From an uncultured Sphingomonas sp. (GTDB taxonomy: Bacteria; Pseudomonadota; Alphaproteobacteria; Sphingomonadales; Sphingomonadaceae), in assembly GCF_913777625.1 (NCBI RefSeq), contig NZ_CAJYTI010000002.1, forward strand, positions 30,762 through 94,761: a DNA stretch of 64,000 nucleotides. Direction: 5' to 3'. Below the pieces are notes generated by a model. It made no database searches and was not told the DNA's origin. It was given only the letters and a program-made list of their open reading frames with translations. The position numbers and the translations under genes are program-made. Positions 17,161 through 25,931 of the stretch are shown here, piece by piece. Positions within the stretch are counted from its first letter, which is position 1, and each line of letters begins with the position of its first letter.

Positions 17161-18138
17161 CTAGTTTGACTTGGGCTCGGCGAAGTGCAGCTTGGGCATC
17201 GTGCAAAGCCCGGCTGTATCGGGGCGGTCGGCAACGAAGCCGGGTACGGAGAGATAGCGCTCGCCGGTGTCATAGGCGAAGCCGAGCACCCGCAGCCCGC
17301 CGAGTTCCGGAAGCTTCGCCGCGATCGCCGCCAGCGTCGCGCCCGAGCTGGGCCCGACGAGCAGGCCCTCGCGCCGCGCCGCCGCCTGGGCGAACCGCAG
17401 CGCCGCTTCAGCGTCGACCTGGAGCACGCCGTCCAGCATGTCCGCATGCAGGTTGCCGGGTACGAAGCCAGCGCCGATCCCCTGGATCGGGTGCGGCCCT
17501 GCGCGGCCGCCCGAGAGCACCGGCGAGGTGGCCGGCTCGACCGCGAACACCAGCAGGCCCGGCCACTCCATCTTCAGCGTCTCGGCGAGCGCAGTGATAT
17601 GTCCACCGGTGCCGACGCCGGTGATGATCGCGTCGATCGGCTCGTTGCGGAAATCGGCGAGGATCTCGATCGCGGTCGTGCGGGCATGCGCGTCGATATT
17701 GGCGGGGTTGTCGAACTGGCGCGGCATCCAGGCACCGGGCACCGACGCGGCGAGTTGCTCGGCGCGGGCAATGGCGCCGCCCATGCCCTGCCCGCGCGGG
17801 GTGAGCTCGCACGCAGCACCATAGGCCTGCATCAGCCGGCGGCGCTCGACCGACATGCTTTCGGGCATCACCAGGATCAGCCGGTAGCCCTTCACCGCCG
17901 CCACCATCGCCAGGCCGACGCCGGTGTTGCCGCTGGTCGGTTCGACGATCGTGCCGCCGGGAGGGAGCGCGCCGCTGCGCTCGGCCGCTTCCACCATCGC
18001 CAGCGCGATCCGGTCCTTGAGCGATCCGCCGGGATTGCCGCGTTCGGACTTGATCCACACCTCGGCGTGCGGAAACAGCCGCGATAGTCGGATGTGCGGC
18101 GTGTTGCCGATCGTGCCCAGGATGCTCGCTGCCCGCAT
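17161..18138 (-). CDS. cysK: Cysteine synthase (O-acetylserine sulfhydrylase) family
   Basis: A 325-residue fold-type II PLP enzyme. The PLP lysine is K41 in [12 protein letters not shown], the substrate loop is [11 protein letters not shown], and the phosphate-binding glycine loop is [11 protein letters not shown]. It joins sulfide to O-acetylserine to give L-cysteine, which would assimilate sulfur released by the enzymes encoded downstream. Length is normal. A cystathionine beta-synthase or other beta-replacing paralogue cannot be fully excluded. The gene follows the Rrf2-type regulator in the same direction with a 59-base gap, the arrangement known for CymR/IscR-type control of cysteine genes. 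Confidence 0.88.
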   Translation of the reverse strand: MRAASILGTIGNTPHIRLSRLFPHAEVWIKSERGNPGGSLKDRIALAMVEAAERSGALPPGGTIVEPTSGNTGVGLAMVAAVKGYRLILVMPESMSVERRRLMQAYGAACELTPRGQGMGGAIARAEQLAASVPGAWMPRQFDNPANIDAHARTTAIEILADFRNEPIDAIITGVGTGGHITALAETLKMEWPGLLVFAVEPATSPVLSGGRAGPHPIQGIGAGFVPGNLHADMLDGVLQVDAEAALRFAQAAARREGLLVGPSSGATLAAIAAKLPELGGLRVLGFAYDTGERYLSVPGFVADRPDTAGLCTMPKLHFAEPKSN

Positions 18139-18197
18139 GTGGCTCTACCCCATTCTTTGCGGCGAGCGTAATTCCTACTGGACGAATGGGCAATAAA

Positions 18198-18641
18198 TCA
18201 CGGCTTGGCCTGGGCCAATGCCAGATTGGCGGTCGGGAAGGGGTCGGCGAGTGTCACCTCATCCAGGATCCGTGCGGTTGCGTCGCGGACCTCGAGCATG
18301 AGCCGGCGTAGTCGGCAATCGGCTTCGGGCACGCAATTCTCGCACTGCTCGTGCGAATCGCGGCTGGCGCAGGGCACCAGCGCGATCGACCCGCGCATCA
18401 GCCGGATGATGTCGCCGATCCGTACCTTGTCGGGCGCCGGGACGAGGACGTAGCCACCGTCCCGCCCGCGCTGCGAGCGCACCAGGCCTTCACGACCCAG
18501 CTCGGAAAGGATGACGGTGAGGAACTTCGCCGGGATGTTTTGCGACGCCACGATCTCTGCCAGGGGCACCACGCCCTGCCCGTATCGGTCGGCGAGGTGC
18601 TGCAGCGCACGGATCGCGTAGCGGCTCTTCTGCGAAAGCAT
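18198..18641 (-). CDS. Rrf2-family transcriptional regulator with four C-terminal cysteines
   Basis: A 147-residue protein. The winged helix-turn-helix starts MLSQKSRYAIRALQHLA and contains IPAKFLTVILSELGREGLVRSQRGRDGGY, diagnostic of Rrf2 proteins. C91, C100, C103 and C109 (C-x8-C-x2-C-x5-C) lie where IscR/NsrR-type members bind an iron-sulfur cluster, with one Cys more than the usual three. The target is likely the downstream cysK and possibly the whole sulfate-ester operon. The start at 18641 fits the family N-terminus; a 19-residue extension is rejected. Whether it senses cysteine, Fe-S status or redox state cannot be told. Confidence 0.85.
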   Translation of the reverse strand: MLSQKSRYAIRALQHLADRYGQGVVPLAEIVASQNIPAKFLTVILSELGREGLVRSQRGRDGGYVLVPAPDKVRIGDIIRLMRGSIALVPCASRDSHEQCENCVPEADCRLRRLMLEVRDATARILDEVTLADPFPTANLALAQAKP

Positions 18642-18784
18642 CGGGCCGCTATGCGCGGGCTGGGCCCGGTTTTCAACGCGAAGACTGGGCCGACCCAAGT
18701 GCCTCGTCTCATGGCTTGCTCATCATCGTTGGCGCTCGCGGGGCAAGGTGCGGGCGAGTTTTCCGCGATGTCGCGCGGACGGAG

Positions 18785-19792
18785 TCAACCCGGGAGCGGC
18801 GCAGCCGGGTCCACCAGTCCTGCCGCACGCAGGTCCCGCCAGAACGCGGTCGGGATATCCGCGTCAAACGCGGCGCTGTCTTCGGCGATCCGCTCCGGCC
18901 GGCTCGCCCCGGGGATCACCGCAGCGACGGCAGGATTGGCGAGCGAGAATTGCAGGCCGGCCGCCTTCATGGAAACGCCGTGTCGATCGGCAATGGCCTT
19001 GATCGCCGCGATCTTCGCGAGGATTTCCGGCGAGGCGGGCGCATATTCGAAGTTCGCTCCGCCGACGAGCGCACCCGAACTATAGGGGCCGCCGACGACC
19101 ACGCCGAGCGCGCGCGCCTCGACCTTGGGCATCAGCCGCTGCAGCGCGCGCCCATGATCGAGCAGCGAGTAGCGGCCGGCGAGCAGGAAGGCATTGGGTT
19201 GCGGCGCGTCGAGGTCCAGCAGGATCTCGATGGGCTCGACCTTGTTGACGCCCAGGCCCCAAGCCTGGATCACGCCCTCGCTGCGGAGGCGGTCCAGCGC
19301 GCGAAAGGCGCCGGTGCGCGCTTCCTCGAACCGGGCGATCCACTGGTCGCCCCAGAAGTCCTGGGCGAGGTCGTGGACGAAGACGATCTCGACATGACTG
19401 GTCTGCAGCCGGGTGAGGCTGTCCTCGATCGACTTCAGCGTGGCGTCATAGCCATAGTCGTTGACCATCTTGTTGGGGCGGCCATGCGCGAACACCGTGC
19501 CCTTCTCGCCATGATCGCGCAGGTGGACGTCCTCGACCTCGTCGAGCACGACGCGGCCCACCTTGGTGCTCAGCACATAGTCCTCGCGCGGCTTGCCTTT
19601 CAGCGCCTCGCCCATGCGGAGCTCGGCCAGGCCCGCACCATAGAAGGGGGCATTGTCGAAATAGCGGATGCCCGCGTCCCAGGCAGCGATGACGGTCTCC
19701 AGCGCCTGTGCCTCGGGAATGGCGCGGAACATGTTGCCGAGCGGGGCCGCGCCGAAGCCGAGCTTGCCCTTCAGGATGGTATCGAGTGCCAT
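18785..19792 (-). CDS. Aldo/keto reductase
   Basis: A 335-residue TIM-barrel oxidoreductase of the D-threo-aldose/L-fucose dehydrogenase-like branch. The catalytic Asp and Tyr are in GIRYFDNAPFYGAGLAE, the Lys in VLSTKVGR, and the His in IVFVHDL. The C-terminal PGASRPERIAED segment binds NADP(H). It interconverts a sugar or small aldehyde with its alcohol or lactone; the substrate is unknown. The ATG at 19792 follows GGAAGGA. The gene stands alone, read in the same direction as the Rrf2-cysK pair and divergent from the hydrolase operon. Oxidative sulfosugar pathways contain an aldo/keto reductase, but no further evidence ties this one to them. Confidence 0.85.
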   Translation of the reverse strand: MALDTILKGKLGFGAAPLGNMFRAIPEAQALETVIAAWDAGIRYFDNAPFYGAGLAELRMGEALKGKPREDYVLSTKVGRVVLDEVEDVHLRDHGEKGTVFAHGRPNKMVNDYGYDATLKSIEDSLTRLQTSHVEIVFVHDLAQDFWGDQWIARFEEARTGAFRALDRLRSEGVIQAWGLGVNKVEPIEILLDLDAPQPNAFLLAGRYSLLDHGRALQRLMPKVEARALGVVVGGPYSSGALVGGANFEYAPASPEILAKIAAIKAIADRHGVSMKAAGLQFSLANPAVAAVIPGASRPERIAEDSAAFDADIPTAFWRDLRAAGLVDPAAPLPG

Positions 19793-20035
19793 GTCGGTGT
19801 CCTTCCAGTTGCGGAGGCGGCGGTTGCGCATGCGCCCGTCGACGATCTGCACGCTGCCGACGGTACCGGTGTGCATCCGAGACACGATGCACAATGGCAT
19901 GCGATAGGCGAGGCGCCGGTCTGCAGCGAATACCCGAGCGGGTAGGTTCCAGCGCCCGCCTTGGCATTGAGCGCGGCGGCGGTGGCGCGCACCTTCCACG
20001 GCGAAATCAAAGCGATCTGGAGGCGCGTCGTTCCG

Positions 20036-20953
20036 ATGTTGAAATCCGTTTTCCTGGCTGCGGCGTGCAGCATCGCCGCGCCTGCACTGGCGCAGGTCCC
20101 GCCGTACCCGAGCAGCTTCCGCACGCAGGAGATCGCCACCAACGGGACGACGCTCCACGTTCGCATCGGCGGGCATGGTCCGGCCGTGCTGCTGCTCCAT
20201 GGCTATGGCGAGAGCGGCGACATGTGGGCGCCGCTCGCCGCCGCGCTGGAGGCGGATCACACCGTGATCGTGCCGGACCTGCGCGGCATGGGGCTCTCCG
20301 CGCATCCGGCCGACGGTTTCGACAAGCGCAACCAGGGCCGCGACATGCAGGGCGTGCTGGCGACGCTGAAGGTGCAGACGTTCGACATTGTCGCGCACGA
20401 CATCGGCAACATGGTCGGCTTTGCGCTCGCGACGCAGGTGCCCGATCGGGTCCGCCACCTCGTGATGATCGACGCGCCGGTGCCGGGCGTCGGCCCGTGG
20501 GACGAGATCCTCAAGAACCCGCTGCTCTGGCATTTCCGCTTCGGCGGGCCGGACATGGAGCGCCTCGTTGCCGGACGCGAGCGGATCTATCTCGACCGCT
20601 TCTGGAACGAGTTTTCCGCGAACCCCGCGCGGTTCGATGAAGCGTCGCGCCAGCATTACGCCACGCTCTACGCGCGTCCTGGCGGCATGCATTCGGGCTT
20701 CGCGCAGTTCGCCGCGTTCGATCAGGATGCGGCCGACAATCGCGCCTGGCTCGCTGCCGGCAACAAGCTGAAGATGCCCGTGCTGGCGCTTGGCGGCGCC
20801 AAGTCCTTCGGCCTGACGATGGCCGTGGTGATTCGCGCAGCCGCCACCGACGTGAAGGAGGGCGTCGTCCCCGATTCCGGCCACTGGATCATGGAGGAAA
20901 ACCCCGCCAGCACGATCGCACTGGTCAAGCCGTTTCTGGAGACAGCCCGATGA
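20036..20953 (+). CDS. Exported alpha/beta hydrolase, epoxide hydrolase/dehalogenase type
   Basis: A 305-residue protein with a signal peptide (MLKSVFLAAACSIAAPALAQ). It has the alpha/beta-hydrolase core with HGYGES oxyanion region, the nucleophile D122 in VAHDIGNMVGF (an Asp as in epoxide hydrolases and haloalkane dehalogenases, not the Ser of esterases) and the His in DSGHWIMEE. The lid region contains RFGGPDMERLVAGRE. The start at 20036 is the one that gives the signal peptide. The stop overlaps a former start of the cupin gene (ATGA), so hydrolase, cupin and isochorismatase-like genes were an operon. The substrate is not assignable. Confidence 0.87.
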   Translation: MLKSVFLAAACSIAAPALAQVPPYPSSFRTQEIATNGTTLHVRIGGHGPAVLLLHGYGESGDMWAPLAAALEADHTVIVPDLRGMGLSAHPADGFDKRNQGRDMQGVLATLKVQTFDIVAHDIGNMVGFALATQVPDRVRHLVMIDAPVPGVGPWDEILKNPLLWHFRFGGPDMERLVAGRERIYLDRFWNEFSANPARFDEASRQHYATLYARPGGMHSGFAQFAAFDQDAADNRAWLAAGNKLKMPVLALGGAKSFGLTMAVVIRAAATDVKEGVVPDSGHWIMEENPASTIALVKPFLETAR

Positions 20954-20961
20954 GCCGATAG

Positions 20962-21405
20962 TTGCTCGCCGCGGCGCTGTTCGCCGCCGGCATCGCTCCG
21001 CTGGTGCGCGCCCAGCAGACCCGGGTGACGCCGGCCGAGATCGCCGCGCTGCCGAAGGAGGCTGCGGGGCCGGGCACCTCGGGCCTCGCGGGTATTCGCA
21101 CTACCGTGCTCGCCGGGGACCCCGGCAAGGAAGGGCCGTACACGATCGAGCTACGCGTGCCTCCGCACACCAGCATCCAGGCGCATGCCCACCGCGATGC
21201 GCGGACTGCCATCGTCGTCAGCGGCATCTGGTATTTCGGCTATGGCAGCAAGGCCGATCCGGCGCTGGTCAAGCGCCTTCCGCCCGGCAGCTTCTACAGC
21301 GAGCCCGCGGCCGATCCGCATTTCGCGCTGACCCGTGACGCGCCGGCGGTGGTCTACATCACCGGCTGGGGCCCTACCGACACGGTGTACGTCGCCAAGC
21401 CCTGA
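20962..21405 (+). CDS. Exported cupin-domain protein with in-frame amber codon near its start
   Basis: The natural start appears to be the ATG at 20950, which overlaps the hydrolase stop (ATGA), but its fourth codon is TAG (ATG AGC CGA TAG at 20950-20961). The frame resumes in phase with TTG at 20962 and reads MLAAALFAAGIAPLVRAQ, a signal peptide. The mature part holds a cupin motif (HTSIQAHAHRDARTAIVVSG ... LPPGSFY) with probable metal-binding histidines. So either TTG now serves as start, losing three or four residues, or the gene is freshly inactivated. As annotated it is 147 residues. Function beyond a small-molecule cupin is unknown. Confidence 0.7.
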   Translation: MLAAALFAAGIAPLVRAQQTRVTPAEIAALPKEAAGPGTSGLAGIRTTVLAGDPGKEGPYTIELRVPPHTSIQAHAHRDARTAIVVSGIWYFGYGSKADPALVKRLPPGSFYSEPAADPHFALTRDAPAVVYITGWGPTDTVYVAKP

Positions 21406-21443
21406 ATGACCCGCCCGCTTCTCTCGAAAGGAAGGAAGCCGCC

Positions 21444-21884
21444 ATGACGTCGCCCGCGCAAAGCCGCGATCCGGAAGCGGACGATCTGCTCACGCCGACG
21501 AACGCGGCGTTGCTGATCATCGATTTGCAGCCGGTACGGGTCGCCTCGATCGTGTCGATGGAGCGGCGCGAGCTCGTCGCCAATGTCGCCGCGGTCAAGG
21601 CGACGGGGCGACGCAAGCTGATCATGGTGGCGCTGTGGACCGAGGTCTGCCTGGCGTTCCCGGCGCTCGACGCGCTGCGCGAGGGGGTCGACGTCTATCC
21701 GGTCGTCGACGCGGTCGGCGGCACCTCGCTGGTCGCGCACGCGGCGGGGCTCGCCCGCATCCAGCAGGCCGGCGGGCGGCCGATCAGCTGGATCCAGCTG
21801 GTTTGCGAATTCCAGCGCGACTGGAATCGCTGGGAGACGGTGGAAGGCTTCAGCGACATCGTCTTCGCGTCGATCCACCCCTGA
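21444..21884 (+). CDS. Isochorismatase-like (YcaC-type) hydrolase with internal deletion
   Basis: The product has 146 residues against roughly 200-220 for the family. The N-terminal ALLIIDLQP (catalytic Asp) is present, as is GRRKLIMVALWTEVCLAFPAL (catalytic Cys), but ELVANVAAV runs straight into VKATGRRK. The roughly 50-60 residues that should lie between, including the region of the catalytic Lys, are missing in frame. The C-terminus after QRDWNRWETVEGF is also shorter than usual. The ribosome-binding site AAGGAAGGAAG is intact. The gene is probably a non-functional relic, the second damaged member of this operon. Confidence 0.75.
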   Translation: MTSPAQSRDPEADDLLTPTNAALLIIDLQPVRVASIVSMERRELVANVAAVKATGRRKLIMVALWTEVCLAFPALDALREGVDVYPVVDAVGGTSLVAHAAGLARIQQAGGRPISWIQLVCEFQRDWNRWETVEGFSDIVFASIHP

Positions 21885-21893
21885 GCGACCGGC

Positions 21894-22535
21894 TCAGCGC
21901 CCGATATAGCCGCGTCGCACCGCGACCATCGCGGCATGGGTGCGATCATGGACGTCGAGCTTCTCGAAGATCGTCTTCACGCCTGCCTTGATCGTGTCGA
22001 CCGACAGCCGCAGCGAGCGTGCGATCTCCTTGTTCGACTGGCCTTCGCCGATCAGCTGCAGAATGGCGATCTCACGCTCGACCAGCGGCTCGTCGAGCGC
22101 ATGCTCGGCCAGGGCAAGGGCAATGTCTGGGGAGACGATGCGTCGCCCGGCATGGACCGCCCGAATCGCGTCCGCCAGTTCGGCACGCACGCAATTCTTG
22201 AGCAGATAGCCCGAGGCACCCGCCCGCATTGCGCGGACCGCGCCGGCGTCGCCCGCATAGGTGGTGAGGACGAGGATCCGCGCCTTGGGAGACCGGGCGC
22301 GGATCGCACGGATCGCCTCGACCCCGTCCATGCCTTCCATCCGCACGTCCATCAGCGTCACGTCGGGTGCCAGTTCGGCGAATTTGGCGAAGGCTTCGCT
22401 GCCGTTGCTCGCTTCGCCGACCGCCTCCATGTCGTCGCAACCCAACAGCAGGCCGGCGATACCGTCGCGCAGCATCGGGTGATCGTCGACGATCAGCACG
22501 CGGATCGGCCTCGTCACGGTAGCAGAAGCCGTCAT
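21894..22535 (-). CDS. LuxR/NarL-family response regulator
   Basis: A 213-residue protein. The receiver domain (10-125) has the acidic pair VDDHP, phosphoacceptor D63 in TLMDVRM and the switch Thr/Lys in LTTYAGD and YLLKNCV. The C-terminal LuxR helix-turn-helix is EREIAILQLIGEGQSNKEIARSLRLSVDTIKAGVKTIFEKLDV. It is the DNA-binding partner of the histidine kinase encoded just upstream, whose stop overlaps this start (ATGA). Target genes are unknown; the divergent AraC-type gene and the convergent hydrolase operon are neighbours worth testing. Confidence 0.92.
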   Translation of the reverse strand: MTASATVTRPIRVLIVDDHPMLRDGIAGLLLGCDDMEAVGEASNGSEAFAKFAELAPDVTLMDVRMEGMDGVEAIRAIRARSPKARILVLTTYAGDAGAVRAMRAGASGYLLKNCVRAELADAIRAVHAGRRIVSPDIALALAEHALDEPLVEREIAILQLIGEGQSNKEIARSLRLSVDTIKAGVKTIFEKLDVHDRTHAAMVAVRRGYIGR

Positions 22536-25500
22536 CGCACCCTCCTGATGCGTGCCCACCAACTGCGTCGGTCCGGGAGATACGCGACCCGCCCGGGGAC
22601 CGTCAGCACCAGCTCGGTACCATGATCCGCGAGCGGCCGAAGCGCAAGCGTTCCCCGCAGCGTGCGGGCGCGTTCGCGCATGCCGCGCAACCCGAAATGG
22701 TCGGCTTTCCCCGCTTCGGCGATCGACGGATCGATGCCGACGCCGTCGTCGGCGATCCGCAGGCACAGCCGTACGCCGTAGTGGATTTCGATCTCGACAC
22801 GCGTCGCACCGGCATGGCGACGGATGTTGGCGAGCGCTTCCCCGGCGATCCGGACAAGTTCGTCGATTGCCAGCGGCTCGAGCCGGCGAGGCGGCCCGTG
22901 TTCCGAAAGCGCGATCTGCACGCCGGGCTCGAACCACTGTCGCGCGGCGAGGTCCCGAAGCAACGGTTCCAACCGATCCTGCTGGCGCGACCGCAGATCC
23001 TGCACCCGGTCGCGGCCTTCCGCGATCACCTGATCGGCGACGTCCAGCGCGTTGCGCAGAGTCCGACGCGCGGGTTGCTGGTCGGGCAGTTCGTTGATCA
23101 CGCGCTGGAACCGCATGGTCACCGCCTGAATACCCTGGAGCAACGTGTCGTGCAATTCGCGCGCGATCCGCTCGCGCTCCTCGAACCGCTCGGTCATGCG
23201 CAGCCGAATGCGCGCGGCGACAACCCGCAGCCGCAGTGCATAGCCGGCCCACAGGACTCCGAGCAGCCCGACGGCACAGAGCAGCTTGAACGCGCTGCTC
23301 TGCCAGAAGGTCGGGCGGATCTCGAAGGCCAGTGCGGCACCGGTTGGATTCCAGACGCCGTCGGCGTTGGCGGCGACCACGCGGAAGCGATATTTGCCGG
23401 GGGCAAGATTGGTATAGCTCGCCAGACGCCGCGCGCCTGCGTCCACCCAGTCCGCGTCGATGCCGTCCAGTCGATAGCGGAAGCGCATGCGTTGCGGCAC
23501 GATGAAGCTCAGGCCGGCATAGCTGATGTCGACCGCGTGCGTGCCAGCGGGCAGCGCCAGACGGGAGGGATCGCGCCAGCGCGCGCCGCCGCTGCTCAGC
23601 GATCGGATCGCCACGGGCGGAGCGAGAGGGTTCGGTGAGAGCGTCGCAGGCTCGAAATAGGCGGCGCCTTCCCGGTTGAGGAACCAGACCCGCCCATCGC
23701 CTCCTTCGACGATCTGCAGCCCCTTGAAACCGGCGTGCTGGGCGGCACTCGTCAACCCGTCGCGTATGTCGTACCCCCGGTACGGCAAGGGCGCGCGCCG
23801 GTCGCTGAAGGCACGTTCGAGATCGGCGGTCGCCACACGATAAATGGCGGTTCGCGCTACCAGCCAGGTTTCGCCGCGTCCGGTCTGCACCAGCCCGCGA
23901 AGCCAGATCAGCCATGGGAACCGCGTCTCCTCGATCCGCGCGACCCTTCCGTCGCGCCAGCGGGTGAGCCCATGATCGTCGCTGGCGAACAAGGCGTCGC
24001 CGCTCGCCGTGACCATCGTCATCGTCGCGGATTTTCCCGCCTGGGTCAGCTGATTGCCGTGAAGCACGGCGATCATCGGCCGGATGTGGAGCACGATGTC
24101 GCCTGACCGCGTGGCGCTCAGCTCCCAGGGCCGCAGCGCGCCCAGTGCGCCAGTGGCGACGTGCCAACCCGTCTGGTCGCGCCAGTGCAGCGGCTTCCCG
24201 ATGAGGCTGACCCATAATCGACCCTGGCGATCCTCCGCGCAATTGATCGGAACGGCGGCGCCCGAATAGGGTGGCATCGTCTCGGTATGGCCGGGGTGCA
24301 CGCGCATTGTCCGCATGGCCTGCAGGATCCACACGCCGCCCTGTCGCGCGGCGCACATCGCCACGCTGGCGCTTCCGGTCACCGCCACCTGGCGCGGCTT
24401 GTCGCCGGGGGCGATGCGGAAGAGCCGCTCGCCGGACTGGATGTAGACGCTTCCGTCGATTGCGCGGGCGATCGCCAGGCCGTTGACCGGGTCCGGGGGG
24501 ATCGCCGTGGCCTGCGTCGCGCTTGCGCGGCGGAACTGATCGAGCCCGGTCTCCGTCGCGATCCAGATGCTGCCTTCGCGATCGACCAGCGCGGCATGGG
24601 TGATGTCCGACGTCAGCCCGTCGTGGACGGTGAATGGATAGACGTCCGGTTCGCGGGCGCCACGATCCCCGCGCTGGTGTGGCGTGTAGGAGATGCCGGA
24701 CGATCCGCTCGTCCTCCACAGCCCGCCGTCCCGATCGAAGGTGAACGGCGCGGTACGGATGGCCGACGGGACCGGGACCACCATGGGATTTGCTGGTCGC
24801 TTCCCGCGCGCGTCTGCGAGCATCCAGGTGCCCTGTTGATCCGAAAGCCAGACAGCGCCTTCGCGATCCACCGCTAGTCGGGGGAGCGGCCCGACGCGGT
24901 CCGGCAGCAGCTGGAATCGGTCTGCGCCCCGCGGCAGGCGGGCAACCGCGCCGGCATGCCCATCGGGGTGCGTCACCGCGATCCAGACCGAACCATCCTT
25001 CGTCGCGACAAGACCCATGACAGCGCCGGGAGGCTGGCCGAACCTTGCCTGCGGTGCATCCCAGCGGCCATGGCGGAGGCGTCTGAGCTGGCCGTCGACC
25101 CGGTTCGAGGCAAACCACAAGGTGCCGTCGGCCGCTTCCACCATCGCGCCGATCGCGACCGGGGGCGCGGGCATCGCCATGTTCACCAGACGCCCGTTGT
25201 GGTACACCGCTACCCCGGCATTGCCGTTCAGCCCGATCCACAGCTCGCCGTTGCTCCGGACCATCAGCCCCATCGGATCGAGCCGCGCTTTCGCTTCCTG
25301 TTCCGGCCATCGAAGTTGCTCGAAGGTCATCCCGTCGAAGCGGTAGAGTCCGTCTCCGGTCAGCCACAGATACCCATCTGGCGTTTGCGCGATCTTGTAG
25401 GCACCGATCGGTGCGCCTTCGTCGGCCCCCCAGCGGACGTGCTTGAACGCGGCGAACCCTTCTGGCGGAACCTGCGCTGGCGCCGGCCCGCTCGCCAGCA

Positions 25501-25591
25501 TCGTTGCACATACAAAGGATATCGTTTGCCAAAGTCGGGTACGGGGTGCGCGTTGTCGTCGACGCAGGTATGGGCTGTCCCAGCCTGCCAT
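22532..25591 (-). CDS. Hybrid-type sensor histidine kinase with periplasmic beta-propeller and Y_Y_Y domain
   Basis: A 1,019-residue membrane sensor. After an N-terminal signal (SFVCATMLASGPAPAQ) come about 640 residues of two-component-regulator propeller repeats (recurrent DGxLWxx and GSIWIAT strands). A Y_Y_Y domain follows (FRYRLDGIDADWVDAG...NLAPGKYRFRVVA), then one transmembrane helix near 757-780, and a HisKA_3 dimerisation domain with ERERIARELHDTLLQ (H814). An HATPase domain (GEALANIRRHAGATR, ADDGVGID) ends it. Such sensors often detect polysaccharides or their fragments in the periplasm. It lacks a fused receiver, and the separate LuxR-type regulator is translated by a 4-base overlap. 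The ligand is unknown. Confidence 0.92.
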   Translation of the reverse strand: MAGWDSPYLRRRQRAPRTRLWQTISFVCATMLASGPAPAQVPPEGFAAFKHVRWGADEGAPIGAYKIAQTPDGYLWLTGDGLYRFDGMTFEQLRWPEQEAKARLDPMGLMVRSNGELWIGLNGNAGVAVYHNGRLVNMAMPAPPVAIGAMVEAADGTLWFASNRVDGQLRRLRHGRWDAPQARFGQPPGAVMGLVATKDGSVWIAVTHPDGHAGAVARLPRGADRFQLLPDRVGPLPRLAVDREGAVWLSDQQGTWMLADARGKRPANPMVVPVPSAIRTAPFTFDRDGGLWRTSGSSGISYTPHQRGDRGAREPDVYPFTVHDGLTSDITHAALVDREGSIWIATETGLDQFRRASATQATAIPPDPVNGLAIARAIDGSVYIQSGERLFRIAPGDKPRQVAVTGSASVAMCAARQGGVWILQAMRTMRVHPGHTETMPPYSGAAVPINCAEDRQGRLWVSLIGKPLHWRDQTGWHVATGALGALRPWELSATRSGDIVLHIRPMIAVLHGNQLTQAGKSATMTMVTASGDALFASDDHGLTRWRDGRVARIEETRFPWLIWLRGLVQTGRGETWLVARTAIYRVATADLERAFSDRRAPLPYRGYDIRDGLTSAAQHAGFKGLQIVEGGDGRVWFLNREGAAYFEPATLSPNPLAPPVAIRSLSSGGARWRDPSRLALPAGTHAVDISYAGLSFIVPQRMRFRYRLDGIDADWVDAGARRLASYTNLAPGKYRFRVVAANADGVWNPTGAALAFEIRPTFWQSSAFKLLCAVGLLGVLWAGYALRLRVVAARIRLRMTERFEERERIARELHDTLLQGIQAVTMRFQRVINELPDQQPARRTLRNALDVADQVIAEGRDRVQDLRSRQQDRLEPLLRDLAARQWFEPGVQIALSEHGPPRRLEPLAIDELVRIAGEALANIRRHAGATRVEIEIHYGVRLCLRIADDGVGIDPSIAEAGKADHFGLRGMRERARTLRGTLALRPLADHGTELVLTVPGRVAYLPDRRSWWARIRRVR

Positions 25592-25931
25592 GCGTTAGCC
25601 CCCCGAGCCCATCGCACCGCCGCCTCAACGTCCGAATTGTAGCGCTACCGGAACTATCAGCTTCGGCCCCTGTTCGCCAGTCTTTCTCGTTGGATAGGAT
25701 GGCGATCTTAGACGCTGGAAGCGGGCCCGTGGCACCCACCTCGTCGCGTCGCTCGGTGCCCGAGAAGGTCCGCCGCCATAGGGCCTTCGCGCCTTCGGCC
25801 GCAGCATGCGGCGTGGCAAGACGCCGTCCTAGGCCACCGTGCGGTATCCGGCGTGCATCATCTGCGCGACCTGCGGATGGCCGCTATTGTCTCCCTACCA
25901 TTTGGGGCTAGCATCCCCCGATGGATCGACG
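25592..25931. other. Divergent intergenic region between sensor kinase and AraC-type regulator
   Basis: A 340-base gap holding both promoters. I see no clear palindromic operator, T-rich hairpin or conserved riboswitch-like element. An open frame extends upstream of the AraC-type gene here, but it lacks a ribosome-binding site and a coding look. Confidence 0.4.

Noticed and set aside
20950..20961. Stop-codon readthrough or amber recoding in the cupin gene
   Set aside because: No pyrrolysine-type or readthrough context is visible, and a usable TTG follows at once. A mutation or alternative start is simpler.
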